Source: JANJTY01 sp038257155 (lineage in GTDB: Bacteria > Pseudomonadota > Gammaproteobacteria > Xanthomonadales > Xanthomonadaceae). Taken from it: 32,856 nt of DNA. Below, piece by piece: positions 17,101 through 24,945 of the stretch; within the stretch, counting starts at the first letter, position 1, and every line of letters begins with the position of its first letter. A model generated the notes under the pieces. That model did no database searches, had not been told where the DNA came from, and was given only the letters and a program-made list of their open reading frames with translations. The stretch is from the NCBI GenBank assembly GCA_038257155.1, contig JBBSJP010000051.1:1-32856 (forward strand). The letters are read 5' to 3'. The translations under genes were made by a program, and so were the position numbers.

Positions 17101-18080
17101 GCTACGGCATCGGCCTGGCCCTGGTGCGCGAGATCGTCGAAGCGCATCAAGGCCAGGTTGAGGTGCAGAGCGAGCTGGGTGTCGGCAGCACCTTCCTGCT
17201 GAGGCTGCCGGCGCTGGCAGAGAGCCAGCAAGCGGCGCAAGTGGTCATCGCGCCGACATTGACGGAGGACGATGCGCCAGCGGCGGTCGAGGCCACGGCC
17301 AGCCCCGGCCAGCAGCGCGAACGCCCTCTGCTGCTGGTGGTGGATGACCACGACGACCTGCGTGCGCGCGTGCGTGGACTGCTGCAGGATCGCTTCGACG
17401 TGATCGAGGCTGCGGATGGCCCCAGCGCCTGGAACCTGGCCCGCGACCGCCTGCCCGACCTGATCGTGTGCGATGTGATGATGCCCGGCTTCGACGGCAC
17501 CGAACTGTCTCGACGGCTGCGCGCCGACGCCGACACCGCGGCCATCGCCGTGTTGCTGCTCACCGCCAAGGTCGGCAGCGAGCATGCCGTTGCGGGGCTG
17601 CAGGCGGGCGCCGACGACTACCTGGCCAAGCCTTTCGATGCGAGCGAATTGCTGGCGCGCATCGACGCCCTGCTGGCGCGCGCGCAACGCCTGCGCCAGC
17701 GCCTGGCGCGCGAGCGTCTTGCACCGCCCGCGCCGCCGGCGGCCGAGAGCGGCGAACAGCGCTGGCGTCGCCGCCTCGACGAGGTGATCGCAGCGCGCCT
17801 GGATGATCCGGACCTGAGCGTCGAGCAACTGGCCGAGCAGATGCATGCCGATCGCTCGCAGCTGTACCGCAAGTGCAAGGAGTTGCTCGGCGTGAGTCCC
17901 AGCGACTACTTGCGCGACACCCGTCTCAAGCGCGCGCACGAATTGCTGGAGGAACGCGCTGGCAACGTGTCCGAGATCGCATATGCGGTGGGTTTCGACA
18001 GCCTGTCCAGCTTCACCCGCGCATTCCGCACCCGCTACGGATTACCGCCCAGCCACGTCGCGGCACGCAAGGCAGGCTGA
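14112..18080 (+). CDS. Hybrid two-component regulator: propeller sensor, histidine kinase, receiver, AraC HTH
   Basis: The product is 1322 aa from the GTG at 14112. An N-terminal hydrophobic stretch (YLAGLVALLLAGALTAG) is a signal or anchor, followed by a periplasmic two-component-regulator propeller (~25-640) with repeats such as LAPDGRLYTGYNGDIGFF. A Y_Y_Y domain (~660-730, YRSRLSGIDQDWTRWS) and a membrane segment (~740-762, AYGLYMLAAALALWW) come next. The coiled coil leads to HisKA with phospho-acceptor His 821 (NVGHEFRTPLTL), HATPase (NLIANAAKYMARGG, DQGRGIS, GYGIGLAL), a receiver with phospho-Asp 1121 (VCDVMMPGFDG; KPFD loop), and a C-terminal AraC/HTH_18 domain (LLGVSPSDYLRDTRLKRAHELL, IAYAVGFDSLSSFTRAFR). 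This is the architecture of the hybrid systems of Bacteroidetes that sense glycans directly, rarer in Gammaproteobacteria. An ATG at 14034 is an alternative start, adding 26 residues before the hydrophobic segment; GGGGTGG just before the GTG and the signal-like start favour 14112. The target is probably the divergent beta-helix gene. Confidence 0.92.
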   Translation: MGEAVRYLAGLVALLLAGALTAGERGRPLVEVFNAQEIGGGHINESLIELPDGRIAAANIGGVLLYDGARWRMFDHPDMLGGMRQLALAPDGRLYTGYNGDIGFFADDGSGGLAWHSLRQRVPEADRNFGASIRVHYDATRRGIWFVCSNRLFFLPLGGGEIEVHATQGSNAFGGLVGDDYWVQETGGGLLRVAGLAPLRLEPVANRATLVEGQYIRAIVPDGDEWKVAMANGRLYRYRAGEFLPWAEALWPMLARSHVFCLLRFDDGRFALGAGEHGPLILDAEGRILDRFDRDDGVPANPTLGMARDRLGGLWLAQERTLTRIDLERGVSVYDQDRGLPAAGAAARWRGELYAASGRGVYRLVAGEGAGGGRFERVLPHMRNVRSIAVLDEDALLLPGSGVHVVTQDAAGELRDHVVLQAPSVVNLISSRFVPGRVWVLLMNSVARIDRNRAGELEVTTLTGLDWPVHTLVEQDAEQLWLADRAGGLWRVSVSEAHPPQHLGADDGVPSGTIRLYPRRDNSAWFATNLGLRVFNRATSRLEPPIGVPAEVLDRRIFSLLEDHEGNLWVRGDNLTDVALKQGSAYTWDRNSLLAVSDGPTVFGFLREESVVWVMRADGLVRIDLAQRRDLPPTVLPLLVGVEDLGAKQSLRFDALPSLPASVRSLRVNLALPSTFRAGENRYRSRLSGIDQDWTRWSGESRRDFTNLPDGALRFELEARDAFGRVSVIPVLELGIAAPWWRTTWAYGLYMLAAALALWWSARLGASRRQLSMQARQRELEAEVSQRTEELRQRNAQLAEQAERLSEVDRLKTRFFINVGHEFRTPLTLVLGPIDDLLRDTRERLSLRAREQLEMANRNARRVLDLIVELLDVNRFEHGQMRLTRVPTDLGLLAQRVLTDAAPLLARHGHSSALDVAEGESFLAAIDPPQIERCLSNLIANAAKYMARGGTIELGLRRSGESIELALSDQGRGISAAALPHVFDRFFQAEGADSASGYGIGLALVREIVEAHQGQVEVQSELGVGSTFLLRLPALAESQQAAQVVIAPTLTEDDAPAAVEATASPGQQRERPLLLVVDDHDDLRARVRGLLQDRFDVIEAADGPSAWNLARDRLPDLIVCDVMMPGFDGTELSRRLRADADTAAIAVLLLTAKVGSEHAVAGLQAGADDYLAKPFDASELLARIDALLARAQRLRQRLARERLAPPAPPAAESGEQRWRRRLDEVIAARLDDPDLSVEQLAEQMHADRSQLYRKCKELLGVSPSDYLRDTRLKRAHELLEERAGNVSEIAYAVGFDSLSSFTRAFRTRYGLPPSHVAARKAG

Positions 18081-18081
18081 C

Positions 18082-18495
18082 ATGCTGCGTCTGGCCACAT
18101 CCAGCAACGGACCTGTCATTGCGCCGCAACGCATCGCTATCTGGGGCCTGGAACCGGAACTGGCGAACTACATCGATCGACGGCTTCGTGCGCACTGGCC
18201 CGGACTGACCGTGCAGCACATCACCGCCGGCGAACCGATCGGCCTGCAGGCGCAGGACATCTGCATCTGCGGTGCCGAACCGTTTCCGCCGCTGTGCGTT
18301 CCCACCCTGTGGCTTGGCGAGATCGATCGCAGTCGCGGCATGGTGCGAATCAGCGAGTCGCTGTGGAAGCGTGGCTTGCCGCTTACCGGCCGTCAGTTGC
18401 TGCGCTGCGTGGAGGAAATGCAGCGGAGCGGACGTCACGCGCATGACCCGCCGGCGCCCGGCGGCGCATCGTTGGAGCAGCAAGGTAGCAAGTGA
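18082..18495 (+). CDS. Unknown protein resembling a degenerate response-regulator receiver
   Basis: The product is 137 aa, starting 1 bp after the sensor-regulator stop, so it is almost certainly co-transcribed and translationally coupled. The predicted order of strands and helices (RIAIWGLE, ELANYIDRRLRAHW, LTVQHIT, DICICGAE, PTLWLGEID, MVRISE, TGRQLLRCVEEM) suggests a Rossmann/receiver-like alpha-beta fold. Where a receiver has its phospho-acceptor Asp at the end of strand 3, this protein has ICICGAE, and the usual acidic pair and conserved Lys are missing. The tail (RHAHDPPAPGGASLEQQGS) is disordered. No family was recognised. It could be a stand-alone partner that modulates the kinase; the fold call is inferred from pattern only. 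Confidence 0.75.
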   Translation: MLRLATSSNGPVIAPQRIAIWGLEPELANYIDRRLRAHWPGLTVQHITAGEPIGLQAQDICICGAEPFPPLCVPTLWLGEIDRSRGMVRISESLWKRGLPLTGRQLLRCVEEMQRSGRHAHDPPAPGGASLEQQGSK

Positions 18496-18793
18496 CCCAC
18501 AGCGCGGCTCATCAAGCCGAATCGCGACCATAGCAGCCGCCATCGCAGCGCATCCAGGGCGGCGCCCGGGATGAGATGCGGGGAGCCGCCCCTTGCGGCA
18601 ATCGAATCTTCCCGCGACATCGGATGCCGCCCTACGATCACTGCGAACCTGGTCCGTGCTGCGAGTCGATGCCCGACCCGGGCAACACGCCGGATGATGG
18701 CCCCACCCTGCCTCATTTTGCGTGCTATCGGTACAAGCCTGCCATTTCCGTGCAGCCCTCCACCGCGCTCATTCCGTCAGGAGTTCTACCGCC

Positions 18794-19333
18794 ATGCGCA
18801 ATTCCATCCTGTTCATCCTGTGCTTCCTGATTCCCGTTGCGCACGCGGACAGCGTCCGCGGCTTCTGCGAGCGCGATGGCACTCGCCTCGAGTTCAACGA
18901 TGGCGTCGCCTTCGCCGATGCCCGCAGCTCGGATGGCACGCTGACCACGGCGATCTATCTCACCGCCCGATCGCTCGACCGCGCGGCGCTGGCACAATGC
19001 GCCGAATGCCGCGCCGACTTGCCCGAAGAAAGTTTTGCCAGCCCGCGCGGTGACATGATCGAGGCGCAGCGCGAGGCCACCGCCAAGGGCTGGATGGAGA
19101 TCGCGCACGTTGGCGGCGAGTTGGACATGACCACCATCGTCAACATCATGTACATGTCCGACGATGGCTGGCTTACCGGCATCGATGGCGGTAATGGACG
19201 GGTTGAGTTTGCTACGCGCAGCGACACACGCGTCACCGGAAAAGTGTTGAGCGAGGCACGCGAGGCTCCCATGAACGAGACCGACATGCTCTGCGATGTC
19301 AGTTTCGATCTGGCAGTGGGCTGGCCAAACTAG
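18794..19333 (+). CDS. Small secreted protein of unknown function
   Basis: The product is 179 aa. The signal peptide is MRNSILFILCFLIPVAHA, cut before DSVRG. The mature part has Cys residues in GFCERDG, QCAECRAD and MLCDVSF, consistent with a disulfide-bonded periplasmic or secreted protein, and beta-rich sequence at the end (GRVEFATRSDTRVTGKVLSEA). AGGAG lies 10-11 nt before the ATG. It is separated from the regulator operon by 298 bp with no clear terminator, and converges on the DUF4440-like gene. I do not recognise a family. Confidence 0.75.
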   Translation: MRNSILFILCFLIPVAHADSVRGFCERDGTRLEFNDGVAFADARSSDGTLTTAIYLTARSLDRAALAQCAECRADLPEESFASPRGDMIEAQREATAKGWMEIAHVGGELDMTTIVNIMYMSDDGWLTGIDGGNGRVEFATRSDTRVTGKVLSEAREAPMNETDMLCDVSFDLAVGWPN

Positions 19334-19457
19334 CGCGCATTTGTCGCACCAACGCCTGAAGATGCCCCGCACTCCATTCCAGGGTGTTGCGATTGCCAAG
19401 CCCGAGGCCTCGAAGCGACCGTCTGGATGCACTTTCCGCTTCGCGGCCGGTCAGAAG

Positions 19458-19486
19458 CAGGGCGCCGCGCGGAACGCGGCGCCCTG
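19458..19486. terminator. Strong GC hairpin in a convergent gap
   Basis: Perfect 12-bp arms CAGGGCGCCGCG (19458-19469) and CGCGGCGCCCTG (19475-19486) flank a 5-base loop CGGAA. It lies between a plus gene ending at 19333 and a minus gene ending at 19505. There is no T tract on either side, so intrinsic termination is not certain, but position and strength fit a shared bidirectional terminator or 3'-end stabiliser. Confidence 0.6.
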
Positions 19487-19504
19487 CCGGGAGGCGCTTG
19501 CACC

Positions 19505-20323
19505 TCAGTCAGTGATCTGGGTTCCCTGTGACGAGGTGATCTGCCAGCGCCCCTCGCGCTTGGCAAAGATGTCGATGTAGCGAGTGCGGCGCTCGAAGGC
19601 CTTGCCTTTCTCATCGGTGCCTCGGGTGCGGTAAACGCCGCTGACGGTCGCATGTTTGCCCTCGATTCGCACGTTCATGTCAGAAGTCTCGGCCGCAGTA
19701 ACCTTGATCTTGCCGAGCTGCGCCAGAAACTCGTCCTTGTCCTCCAATGCGCCATCGCGCGAGCTCACCCCGATGTAGTCGGGACTGAGGATGCGCTCGA
19801 ACCAGGCGCGATCGCCTGCGACCTCGGCGATGTTCCATTCAAGATCGAGATAGCCGACGATGGCAGCGTCGTCGAGTGCGTGCGTGGCATTGCTCACCAC
19901 CTGCCACTTGCCACCCTTCTTCTCGAGCTGGTGCACGCTGCGCGTGTAGCTCGTTTTTGACTCGTCGCCCGCACCTTCGGTGGTCACATTGCGATGCGTG
20001 ATCAGGGCCGAATTGTCGGTGCAATTGATCAAATAGAAGTCGTGCTCTGTATTGCTGGTGGCCGCGCCGGCAGCGCTCGCCTTGGCGGCGTCCTCAACCG
20101 AACTGTCTATCGCGAACTTTCGACCGGAGACGTTGCCCGGCTGCAGGTCGACGTAGTGCTCGGCGTAGATCGCCTCCAGCGCGGCGCGGTCGCCGGCCAG
20201 GGCTGCCTTGCCCCAGTCGCGATCGAGCTTCTCCAGCGCTGCCTTGTCGGCATTGCTGCAGGCCGCCTGCGCGCCACCAACGAGAACCATGCTTCCCAAA
20301 ACAACTGCGAGTACCTGTTTCAT
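19505..20323 (-). CDS. Secreted tandem DUF4440/SnoaL-like protein
   Basis: The product is 272 aa. The signal peptide is MKQVLAVVLGSMVLVGGAQA, followed by ACSNADK. Two NTF2-like (DUF4440/SnoaL-type) domains follow: ~24-148 (LEKLDRDWGKAALAGDRAALEAIYAEHYVDL, TRSVHQLEKKGGKWQVVSNATHAL) and ~152-270 (LEWNIAEVAGDRAWFERILSPDYIGVSSRDG, RRTRYIDIFAKREGRWQITSSQGTQI). The fold binds small ligands or acts as a scaffold; no catalytic set was identified. GGGGAGGGG lies about 7 nt before the ATG. A GC hairpin (20343-20362) sits in its leader and another at 19458-19486 beyond its end. It is probably periplasmic and transcribed alone. Confidence 0.85.
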   Translation of the reverse strand: MKQVLAVVLGSMVLVGGAQAACSNADKAALEKLDRDWGKAALAGDRAALEAIYAEHYVDLQPGNVSGRKFAIDSSVEDAAKASAAGAATSNTEHDFYLINCTDNSALITHRNVTTEGAGDESKTSYTRSVHQLEKKGGKWQVVSNATHALDDAAIVGYLDLEWNIAEVAGDRAWFERILSPDYIGVSSRDGALEDKDEFLAQLGKIKVTAAETSDMNVRIEGKHATVSGVYRTRGTDEKGKAFERRTRYIDIFAKREGRWQITSSQGTQITD

Positions 20324-20342
20324 CGCGTGCCCCTCCCCAAAG

Positions 20343-20362
20343 GGCGGGGCGGAGACCCCGCC
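20343..20362. promoter_or_regulatory. Short GC inverted repeat in the leader of the DUF4440-like gene
   Basis: Arms GGCGGGG (20343-20349) and CCCCGCC (20356-20362) flank CGGAGA, 20 bp upstream of the minus-strand start at 20323. It could be a leader hairpin or an operator; no T tract or known riboswitch shape goes with it. Confidence 0.35.
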
Positions 20363-20968
20363 GGAAGGACTAGTCTGCGCCGCCGCAAGGTGCGCTACAA
20401 CTGACAGCCGGCGCGCGGCAAGCATGCCCATCGCCAACGGAGCACCGCACCGCCCTGTGTGCCAAGCTCTCGAAGACATCCACAACACAACGCGGATTCG
20501 GATGACGATTCGGAAGGGTGTGGTAGTCGATGCCCCGAAACCTTGAATAGGGATGGTGGCGGAGAACGGCGCAACTGCGTTGAACGACGTAGCCGGAATG
20601 GATACCCGGTTTGGCGCCCGCGTGACCTGGTGCGGTTGCCAGTGAGACCTGCCTTATCAGCGTTTTGACGGTCGTTTCAGCCAAAGCGGTGTACGGAAGC
20701 CGCGTCGGAGACGTCGATCCAAGACCTGATCCCGAACCCGTGGCATCGCCTCGTGGTGTTGCATTACCCGGAGCGCATTCAGCGAAGGTGGGCAAGAACG
20801 ACGAGAACGATCACCGGATGCTGGAATCGCCAGGCACGAAACCGATGCGGACATGGCCGGGAATCTGGACCTTGGTGCGTGTTACAGCATCGCAACCTGG
20901 AGCGTTGTCCGCTTGGTTCTGTCCGCTTAACCGATAGACTCGCCACTCGCTGGAACACAGACGGCCCC
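20363..20968. other. Long intergenic region, no gene recognised
   Basis: About 600 bases separate the divergent DUF4440-like and TIGR03032 genes. Short open frames on both strands have no recognisable protein features, no good ribosome binding site and codon use unlike the neighbours. The sequence is less GC-biased than the genes around it and may hold degraded mobile DNA, but I could not identify any element in it. Confidence 0.4.
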
Positions 20969-23245
20969 ATGGAATCGTTCGCCAGTCAGCATACCCAGAG
21001 CTTTGCCGAATTCCTGCGCCGGGCCGGCGTGTCGATGGTCGTCTCCACCTACCAGGCCGGGCAGCTCGTGCTGGTGCGGTCACATGAGCACGGTGCCAAC
21101 ACCCACTTCATCAGCATGCAGCGGCCGATGGGCATCGCCATCGATGGCGGCTGCCGACTGACCGTGGGCGACGGCCCGTGCATCGAATTCTTCCGCAACC
21201 TGCCAGCCGTCGGACGCAAGATCGGCGACCTGCCATACGACGCGGCCTACCTGCATCGGGCTACCCACGTCACCGGCGACATCGATATCCACGAAATGGC
21301 CTACGATCGCGACGCGCGGCTATGGCTGATCAACACGCGCATGTCGTGCCTGTGCACCTTGTCGCCGGACTTCAGCGTGGTGCCCGAGTGGACGCCGCCG
21401 TTCATCACGCAGTACGACCTGCTCGACCGCTGCCATCTCAACGGGCTTGGCTTGCGCGATGGCGTGCCGCGCTACGTCAGCATGCTGGGTGGCAGCGACG
21501 AACCCGGCGGCTGGCGCCACAACAAGACGCGCGGCGGCCGGATCATGGACATCACCGACAACACGATCCTGGTCGATGGTCTTTGCATGCCGCACTCGCC
21601 GCGCTGGTACCGCGACCAGTTATGGTTCCTGGCGTCCGGCGAAGGCTGCCTGAAACGGGTCGAGGCGGACGGTTCGATCAGCACCGTCTGCGAGCTGCCC
21701 GGCTTCACCCGCGGCCTGGACTTCTTCGGTCGCTTCGCGGTGATCGGCCTTTCGCAGGTGCGCGAAACCGCCGTGTTCGCCGGACTGCCGCTGACGCAGC
21801 GCGTCAGCGAACGGCAATGCGGGGTGTACCTGGTCGACATCGAGGAAGGCCGGATTGTCGGCTTCCTGCATTTCGTCGGCGATGTGCGCGAGATCTTCGA
21901 CCTCAAACTGCTGCCGCACCGCATGCCTGCGTTGGTAAAGGCGGGATCGCCGCTGCTGGCCAACTCCTACGAAATGCCGGAGGAGGCGCTCAAGCGTGTC
22001 GCGCCGCCGGATCCGATCCAGGATCAGCTCGCCGGTGCCTCGCGCCTCCACGCTGGCGGCAAGCTGGACGAGGCGATCGTCGCCTTCCGCGCAATTCTTG
22101 CGGCGCGTCCGGAACATCGTCAGGCTCGCCATCAACTGGGCCTCGCCTTGGTCGACGCCAAGCGCTGGGAGGAAGGCCGCGACATGCTGCGGCAGGTGGT
22201 CGAACTGCAGCCGGACAACGCCGAGGCATGGAACGGCTTGGCGCTTTGCCAGTCGGGTTTGCACGAACATGAAGCCGCCTTGGAAACCTTCGACCGCGCC
22301 ATCGCGGTGGACCGCCAGTTCGCGCTGGCGCATTTCAATCGCGCCCTGGTTTTGCTCAAGCTGGGCCGCTACCGCGAGGGCTGGCCCGGCTACGACTGGC
22401 GCCAGCAGACGCCCAGCTTCACGCCGTTCCGCAGCCCGCACCCGCAATGGCGGGGCGAGGACATTTCAAACAAGCGACTATTGGTCAACAGCGAACAGGG
22501 CAACGGCGATCACATCCAGTTCTGGCGCTTCCTGAAGGCGGCGCGGGCGCGCTGCCGCGAGCTGATCTACGTCGGTCCGGAAAAGCTCGCTGAACTGGCC
22601 GGTCAGATCGAGGGTGTCGACGAAAGTAGAGTATCCGGCAACATTCCGCGCGACCGCTTCGACCTGTACGTGCCCTTGATGAGCCTGCCGGAGCGACTCG
22701 GCCTCGGCGACGCCGTGGCCGCGCAAACGCATCGCTACGTAATCCCGCCAGCGCACCTGAACGTGCGGCGCCTCGAAGGCGCACACAAGGTCGGCTTTGT
22801 CTGGCAAGGCAGTCTGAAGCACGGCGACGACCGCCACCGTTCGGTTCCACTGGAGCTCATGCGCGCGCTGTTCCAGGTCGAAGGCATCGATGCCTACAGC
22901 CTGCAGTTTCCGATCGACGGCAGCATGCTCGAACCACTGCGTGCCGACGGCGTCGCCAATCTCGAACCGGAACTCAACGACTACTCGCGCAGCGCCGCCT
23001 TCGTCGACCAGCTTGACCTGGTGATCTCCGTCGATACCGCAACCGCGCATCTGGCGGGGGCCATGGACCGACCGCTATGGATCCTGCTGGCGCCCGACGC
23101 TGACTGGCGCTGGGGCCTCGACGGCGAATCGACCCCGTGGTATCGCAGCGCACGCCTGATCCGACGGCAGGTGGGAGAGGACTGGGCGGCGGTCATCGCG
23201 CGGGTAGCCGGCGAGTTGACCACATGGCGCGCTGCGCGCGGGTAG
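20969..23245 (+). CDS. TIGR03032-TPR-GT9-like fusion protein
   Basis: The product is 758 aa. Residues ~1-335 match the TIGR03032 family pattern (VSTYQAGQLVLVR, MGIAIDGGCRLTVGDG, ATHVTGDIDIHEMAYD, HLNGLGLRDGVPRYVSMLG, LVDGLCMPHSPRWY). Residues ~350-460 are TPR repeats (LDEAIVAFRAILAARPEHRQ, AWNGLALCQSGLHEHEAALE). Residues ~470-755 resemble the glycosyltransferase-9-type domain often joined to TPRs (HKVGFVWQGSLKHGDDRHRSVPL, DLVISVDTATAHLAGAMDRPLWILL, WYRSARLIRR). It is cytosolic with no signal peptide. The role is unknown; a sugar transfer or surface-glycan function is likely from the third domain and the nearby family 2 glycosyltransferase. The ATG was chosen for the onset of homology; the Shine-Dalgarno sequence is poor and the frame is open upstream. 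Confidence 0.85.
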   Translation: MESFASQHTQSFAEFLRRAGVSMVVSTYQAGQLVLVRSHEHGANTHFISMQRPMGIAIDGGCRLTVGDGPCIEFFRNLPAVGRKIGDLPYDAAYLHRATHVTGDIDIHEMAYDRDARLWLINTRMSCLCTLSPDFSVVPEWTPPFITQYDLLDRCHLNGLGLRDGVPRYVSMLGGSDEPGGWRHNKTRGGRIMDITDNTILVDGLCMPHSPRWYRDQLWFLASGEGCLKRVEADGSISTVCELPGFTRGLDFFGRFAVIGLSQVRETAVFAGLPLTQRVSERQCGVYLVDIEEGRIVGFLHFVGDVREIFDLKLLPHRMPALVKAGSPLLANSYEMPEEALKRVAPPDPIQDQLAGASRLHAGGKLDEAIVAFRAILAARPEHRQARHQLGLALVDAKRWEEGRDMLRQVVELQPDNAEAWNGLALCQSGLHEHEAALETFDRAIAVDRQFALAHFNRALVLLKLGRYREGWPGYDWRQQTPSFTPFRSPHPQWRGEDISNKRLLVNSEQGNGDHIQFWRFLKAARARCRELIYVGPEKLAELAGQIEGVDESRVSGNIPRDRFDLYVPLMSLPERLGLGDAVAAQTHRYVIPPAHLNVRRLEGAHKVGFVWQGSLKHGDDRHRSVPLELMRALFQVEGIDAYSLQFPIDGSMLEPLRADGVANLEPELNDYSRSAAFVDQLDLVISVDTATAHLAGAMDRPLWILLAPDADWRWGLDGESTPWYRSARLIRRQVGEDWAAVIARVAGELTTWRAARG

Positions 23246-23453
23246 GGGGCGAAAGCAGAACGGAGGGGCGGAGAATAAGGATGCCAATGTTGAACGCTGA
23301 AGTCAGAATTCCCACTCGGTTTGACGCATGAGTTGCTCGGTACGTTCTCGAGGAAGCCTGACCGCCCAGCGCGTTGACGGCGGCTTTCGACCCTCAACGG
23401 TCATTTAAATACATCGCCAAAAAAAGAGAAAGCGGTCATTCGCAGGTGACGCC

Positions 23454-23774
23454 TTGTGGCACGGCAGAGAGGCTGCCATCGATGCGGCCCCGGCTGACAT
23501 CAAAACGAGCGACGACCACCGCCTACCCGACGAACGCCGACGTTCGATGAGCTGGGCGCAACACCTAAAGCGCGTGTTTGGCATCGACGTGAGCACCTGC
23601 GCAGCACCTTCGCCACTGCCATCGCGAGTCGCCCAGGAAGCTTGGTTGGAACAGGTACGCGGCATCGAGTCGCGCTTCTGTCGAGCAGTCGGAAGCGTGC
23701 AGGCCCTGCTCGATCGGTCGCGTGAGATGGGACAGCGCTGGCTGACGGTCAGGCGGGTGGAGCGGCTGGCGTAG
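23454..23774 (+). pseudogene. Remnant of an IS91-type transposase C-terminus
   Basis: The translation contains ERRRSMSWAQHLKRVFGIDV followed by STC. This closely matches the conserved stretch near the C-terminus of IS91-family Y2 transposases (typically MTWAQRLKRVFxIDIExC, followed by xxCGG). Here the sequence turns to CAAPSPLPSR right after the first Cys, so the second half of the Cys motif and the rest are gone, and the catalytic region is absent upstream. The following 53 codons (EAWLEQVRGIESRFCRAVGS) are open but not recognised and may belong to another fragment. The recognisable part is 23520-23590. No insertion-sequence ends were found. Confidence 0.7.
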
Positions 23775-24051
23775 GACGTCGCTTCGCGCCGCTGGGTTAG
23801 CCACACCCAGATCGAGTTTTTAGATCACGGCGATCACGCACCCATTTGCATGACTGGGCTTGGCGCTGGCTGACAACGAGCAGAGGCGCGGTAGCCTACG
23901 GCGTGGCACATTCTCGATTCGAAGCAGTGGAGCCGCGAGGCAGCGCCCACGGCCAAATGCGAGTGTCGTCAGCGGCACAGATCGATGTGGCGTGCATGGT
24001 TGCATCCATAAAACGTGGGTGTCCACGTTCACCGCAGACGCCTTTCCGAAA

Positions 24052-24138
24052 TCGGCCGACGACGTGCTGGTGGCCTACATCCGTCAGCGCCACGACGTTT
24101 TGCTGGTCGATCAGCGCGGGACCGGCGGGTCGGGTACA
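24052..24138 (+). pseudogene. Fragment of an alpha/beta-hydrolase (aminopeptidase-like) gene
   Basis: Only ~29 codons are recognisable: SADDVLVAYIRQRHDVLLVD, then QRGTGGSGT. V-L-L-V-D-Q-R-G-T-G-G-S is the strand-plus-oxyanion-hole segment of alpha/beta hydrolases of the prolyl aminopeptidase / tripeptidyl peptidase type. The nucleophile elbow, Asp and His regions are missing on both sides, so this is a gene relic inside the decayed stretch before the glycosyltransferase. Confidence 0.65.
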
Positions 24139-24219
24139 GGAAATTCCTATACTCCCGTCCCGCAGCGCCGAACTGGGCTACGCTAGGCATCGGTTGCCGA
24201 TTGCCAGAGGTCGATCGCG

Positions 24220-24945
24220 ATGCTGTCCCTGGTCATACCTGCCTGGAACGAGGCAGCGCGCCTGCCGGCCTTGCTCGACAGCGTGCGGATCGCGCGCCAG
24301 CGGTGGCATCCCGATTCCGCCGATGCGGTCCAGGTCATCGTCGCCGACAACGGTTCGAGCGATGCGACAGCGGCGATCGCGACGGCCGCCGGCTGCGAGG
24401 TGGTGCCGGTCGAGCGCCGCCTGATCGCCGCTGCGCGCAATGGCGGTGCAGCGGCGGCAAGCGGCGACTGGCTGGCCTTCATCGATGCCGACAGCCGTTT
24501 GCATCCTGACTGTTTCGTGGCGCTGGCGGCGGCGCTGCGCAATTCGCGTGTGGTCGGTGGTGCCAGCGGCGTCACCATGGAGCGCTGGTCGGCCGGCATC
24601 GCGCTGAGCTACGCGATGGTGCTGCCGATCGTGTGGCTGAGCGGTTTCGACACCGGTCTGGTGTTCTGCCGGCGCGCGGATTTCGTTGCGCTTGGCGGCT
24701 ACGACGAACGACGCCCGTTCGCCGAGGACGTCGACTTTCTTTGGCGGCTGTATCGGCTGGGGCGAGGACGCGGCCAGCATCTGGTCCGACTGCGCAGGGT
24801 GAAGTCGATCACCTCGACGCGCAAGTTCGATCGCTATGGCGACTGGCACTATTTCACCCAGCTACCGCGGCAAGGGTGGAACCTGCTGCGCGATCGTCGC
24901 GCGGCCGATGCGTTCGTGAAGCGATACTGGTACGACGGCCGATGA
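24220..24945 (+). CDS. Family 2 glycosyltransferase
   Basis: The product is 241 aa. It has the GT2 (GT-A) pattern: LSLVIPAWNEAARLPALLDS at the N-terminus, VIVADNGSSDAT (nucleotide-binding strand and loop), DWLAFIDADSRLHP with the DxD motif at 89-91, and FAEDVDFLWRL (acidic ED base region, ~168-177). It transfers a sugar from a nucleotide-sugar donor; the acceptor is unknown. There is one weakly hydrophobic stretch (ALSYAMVLPIVWLSGF) but no clear membrane anchor, so it is likely cytosolic or peripheral. AGAGG precedes the ATG. Its stop overlaps the ATG of a broken membrane-protein gene (ATGA), which suggests it once belonged to an operon. Confidence 0.9.
   Translation: MLSLVIPAWNEAARLPALLDSVRIARQRWHPDSADAVQVIVADNGSSDATAAIATAAGCEVVPVERRLIAAARNGGAAAASGDWLAFIDADSRLHPDCFVALAAALRNSRVVGGASGVTMERWSAGIALSYAMVLPIVWLSGFDTGLVFCRRADFVALGGYDERRPFAEDVDFLWRLYRLGRGRGQHLVRLRRVKSITSTRKFDRYGDWHYFTQLPRQGWNLLRDRRAADAFVKRYWYDGR

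Noticed and set aside
16356..17939. 527-codon minus-strand frame within the sensor kinase
   Set aside because: The plus frame carries intact HisKA, HATPase and receiver motifs; the minus product looks like no family.
20363..20968. Short open frames on both strands before the TIGR03032 gene
   Set aside because: No recognisable motifs, no Shine-Dalgarno and poor codon use.
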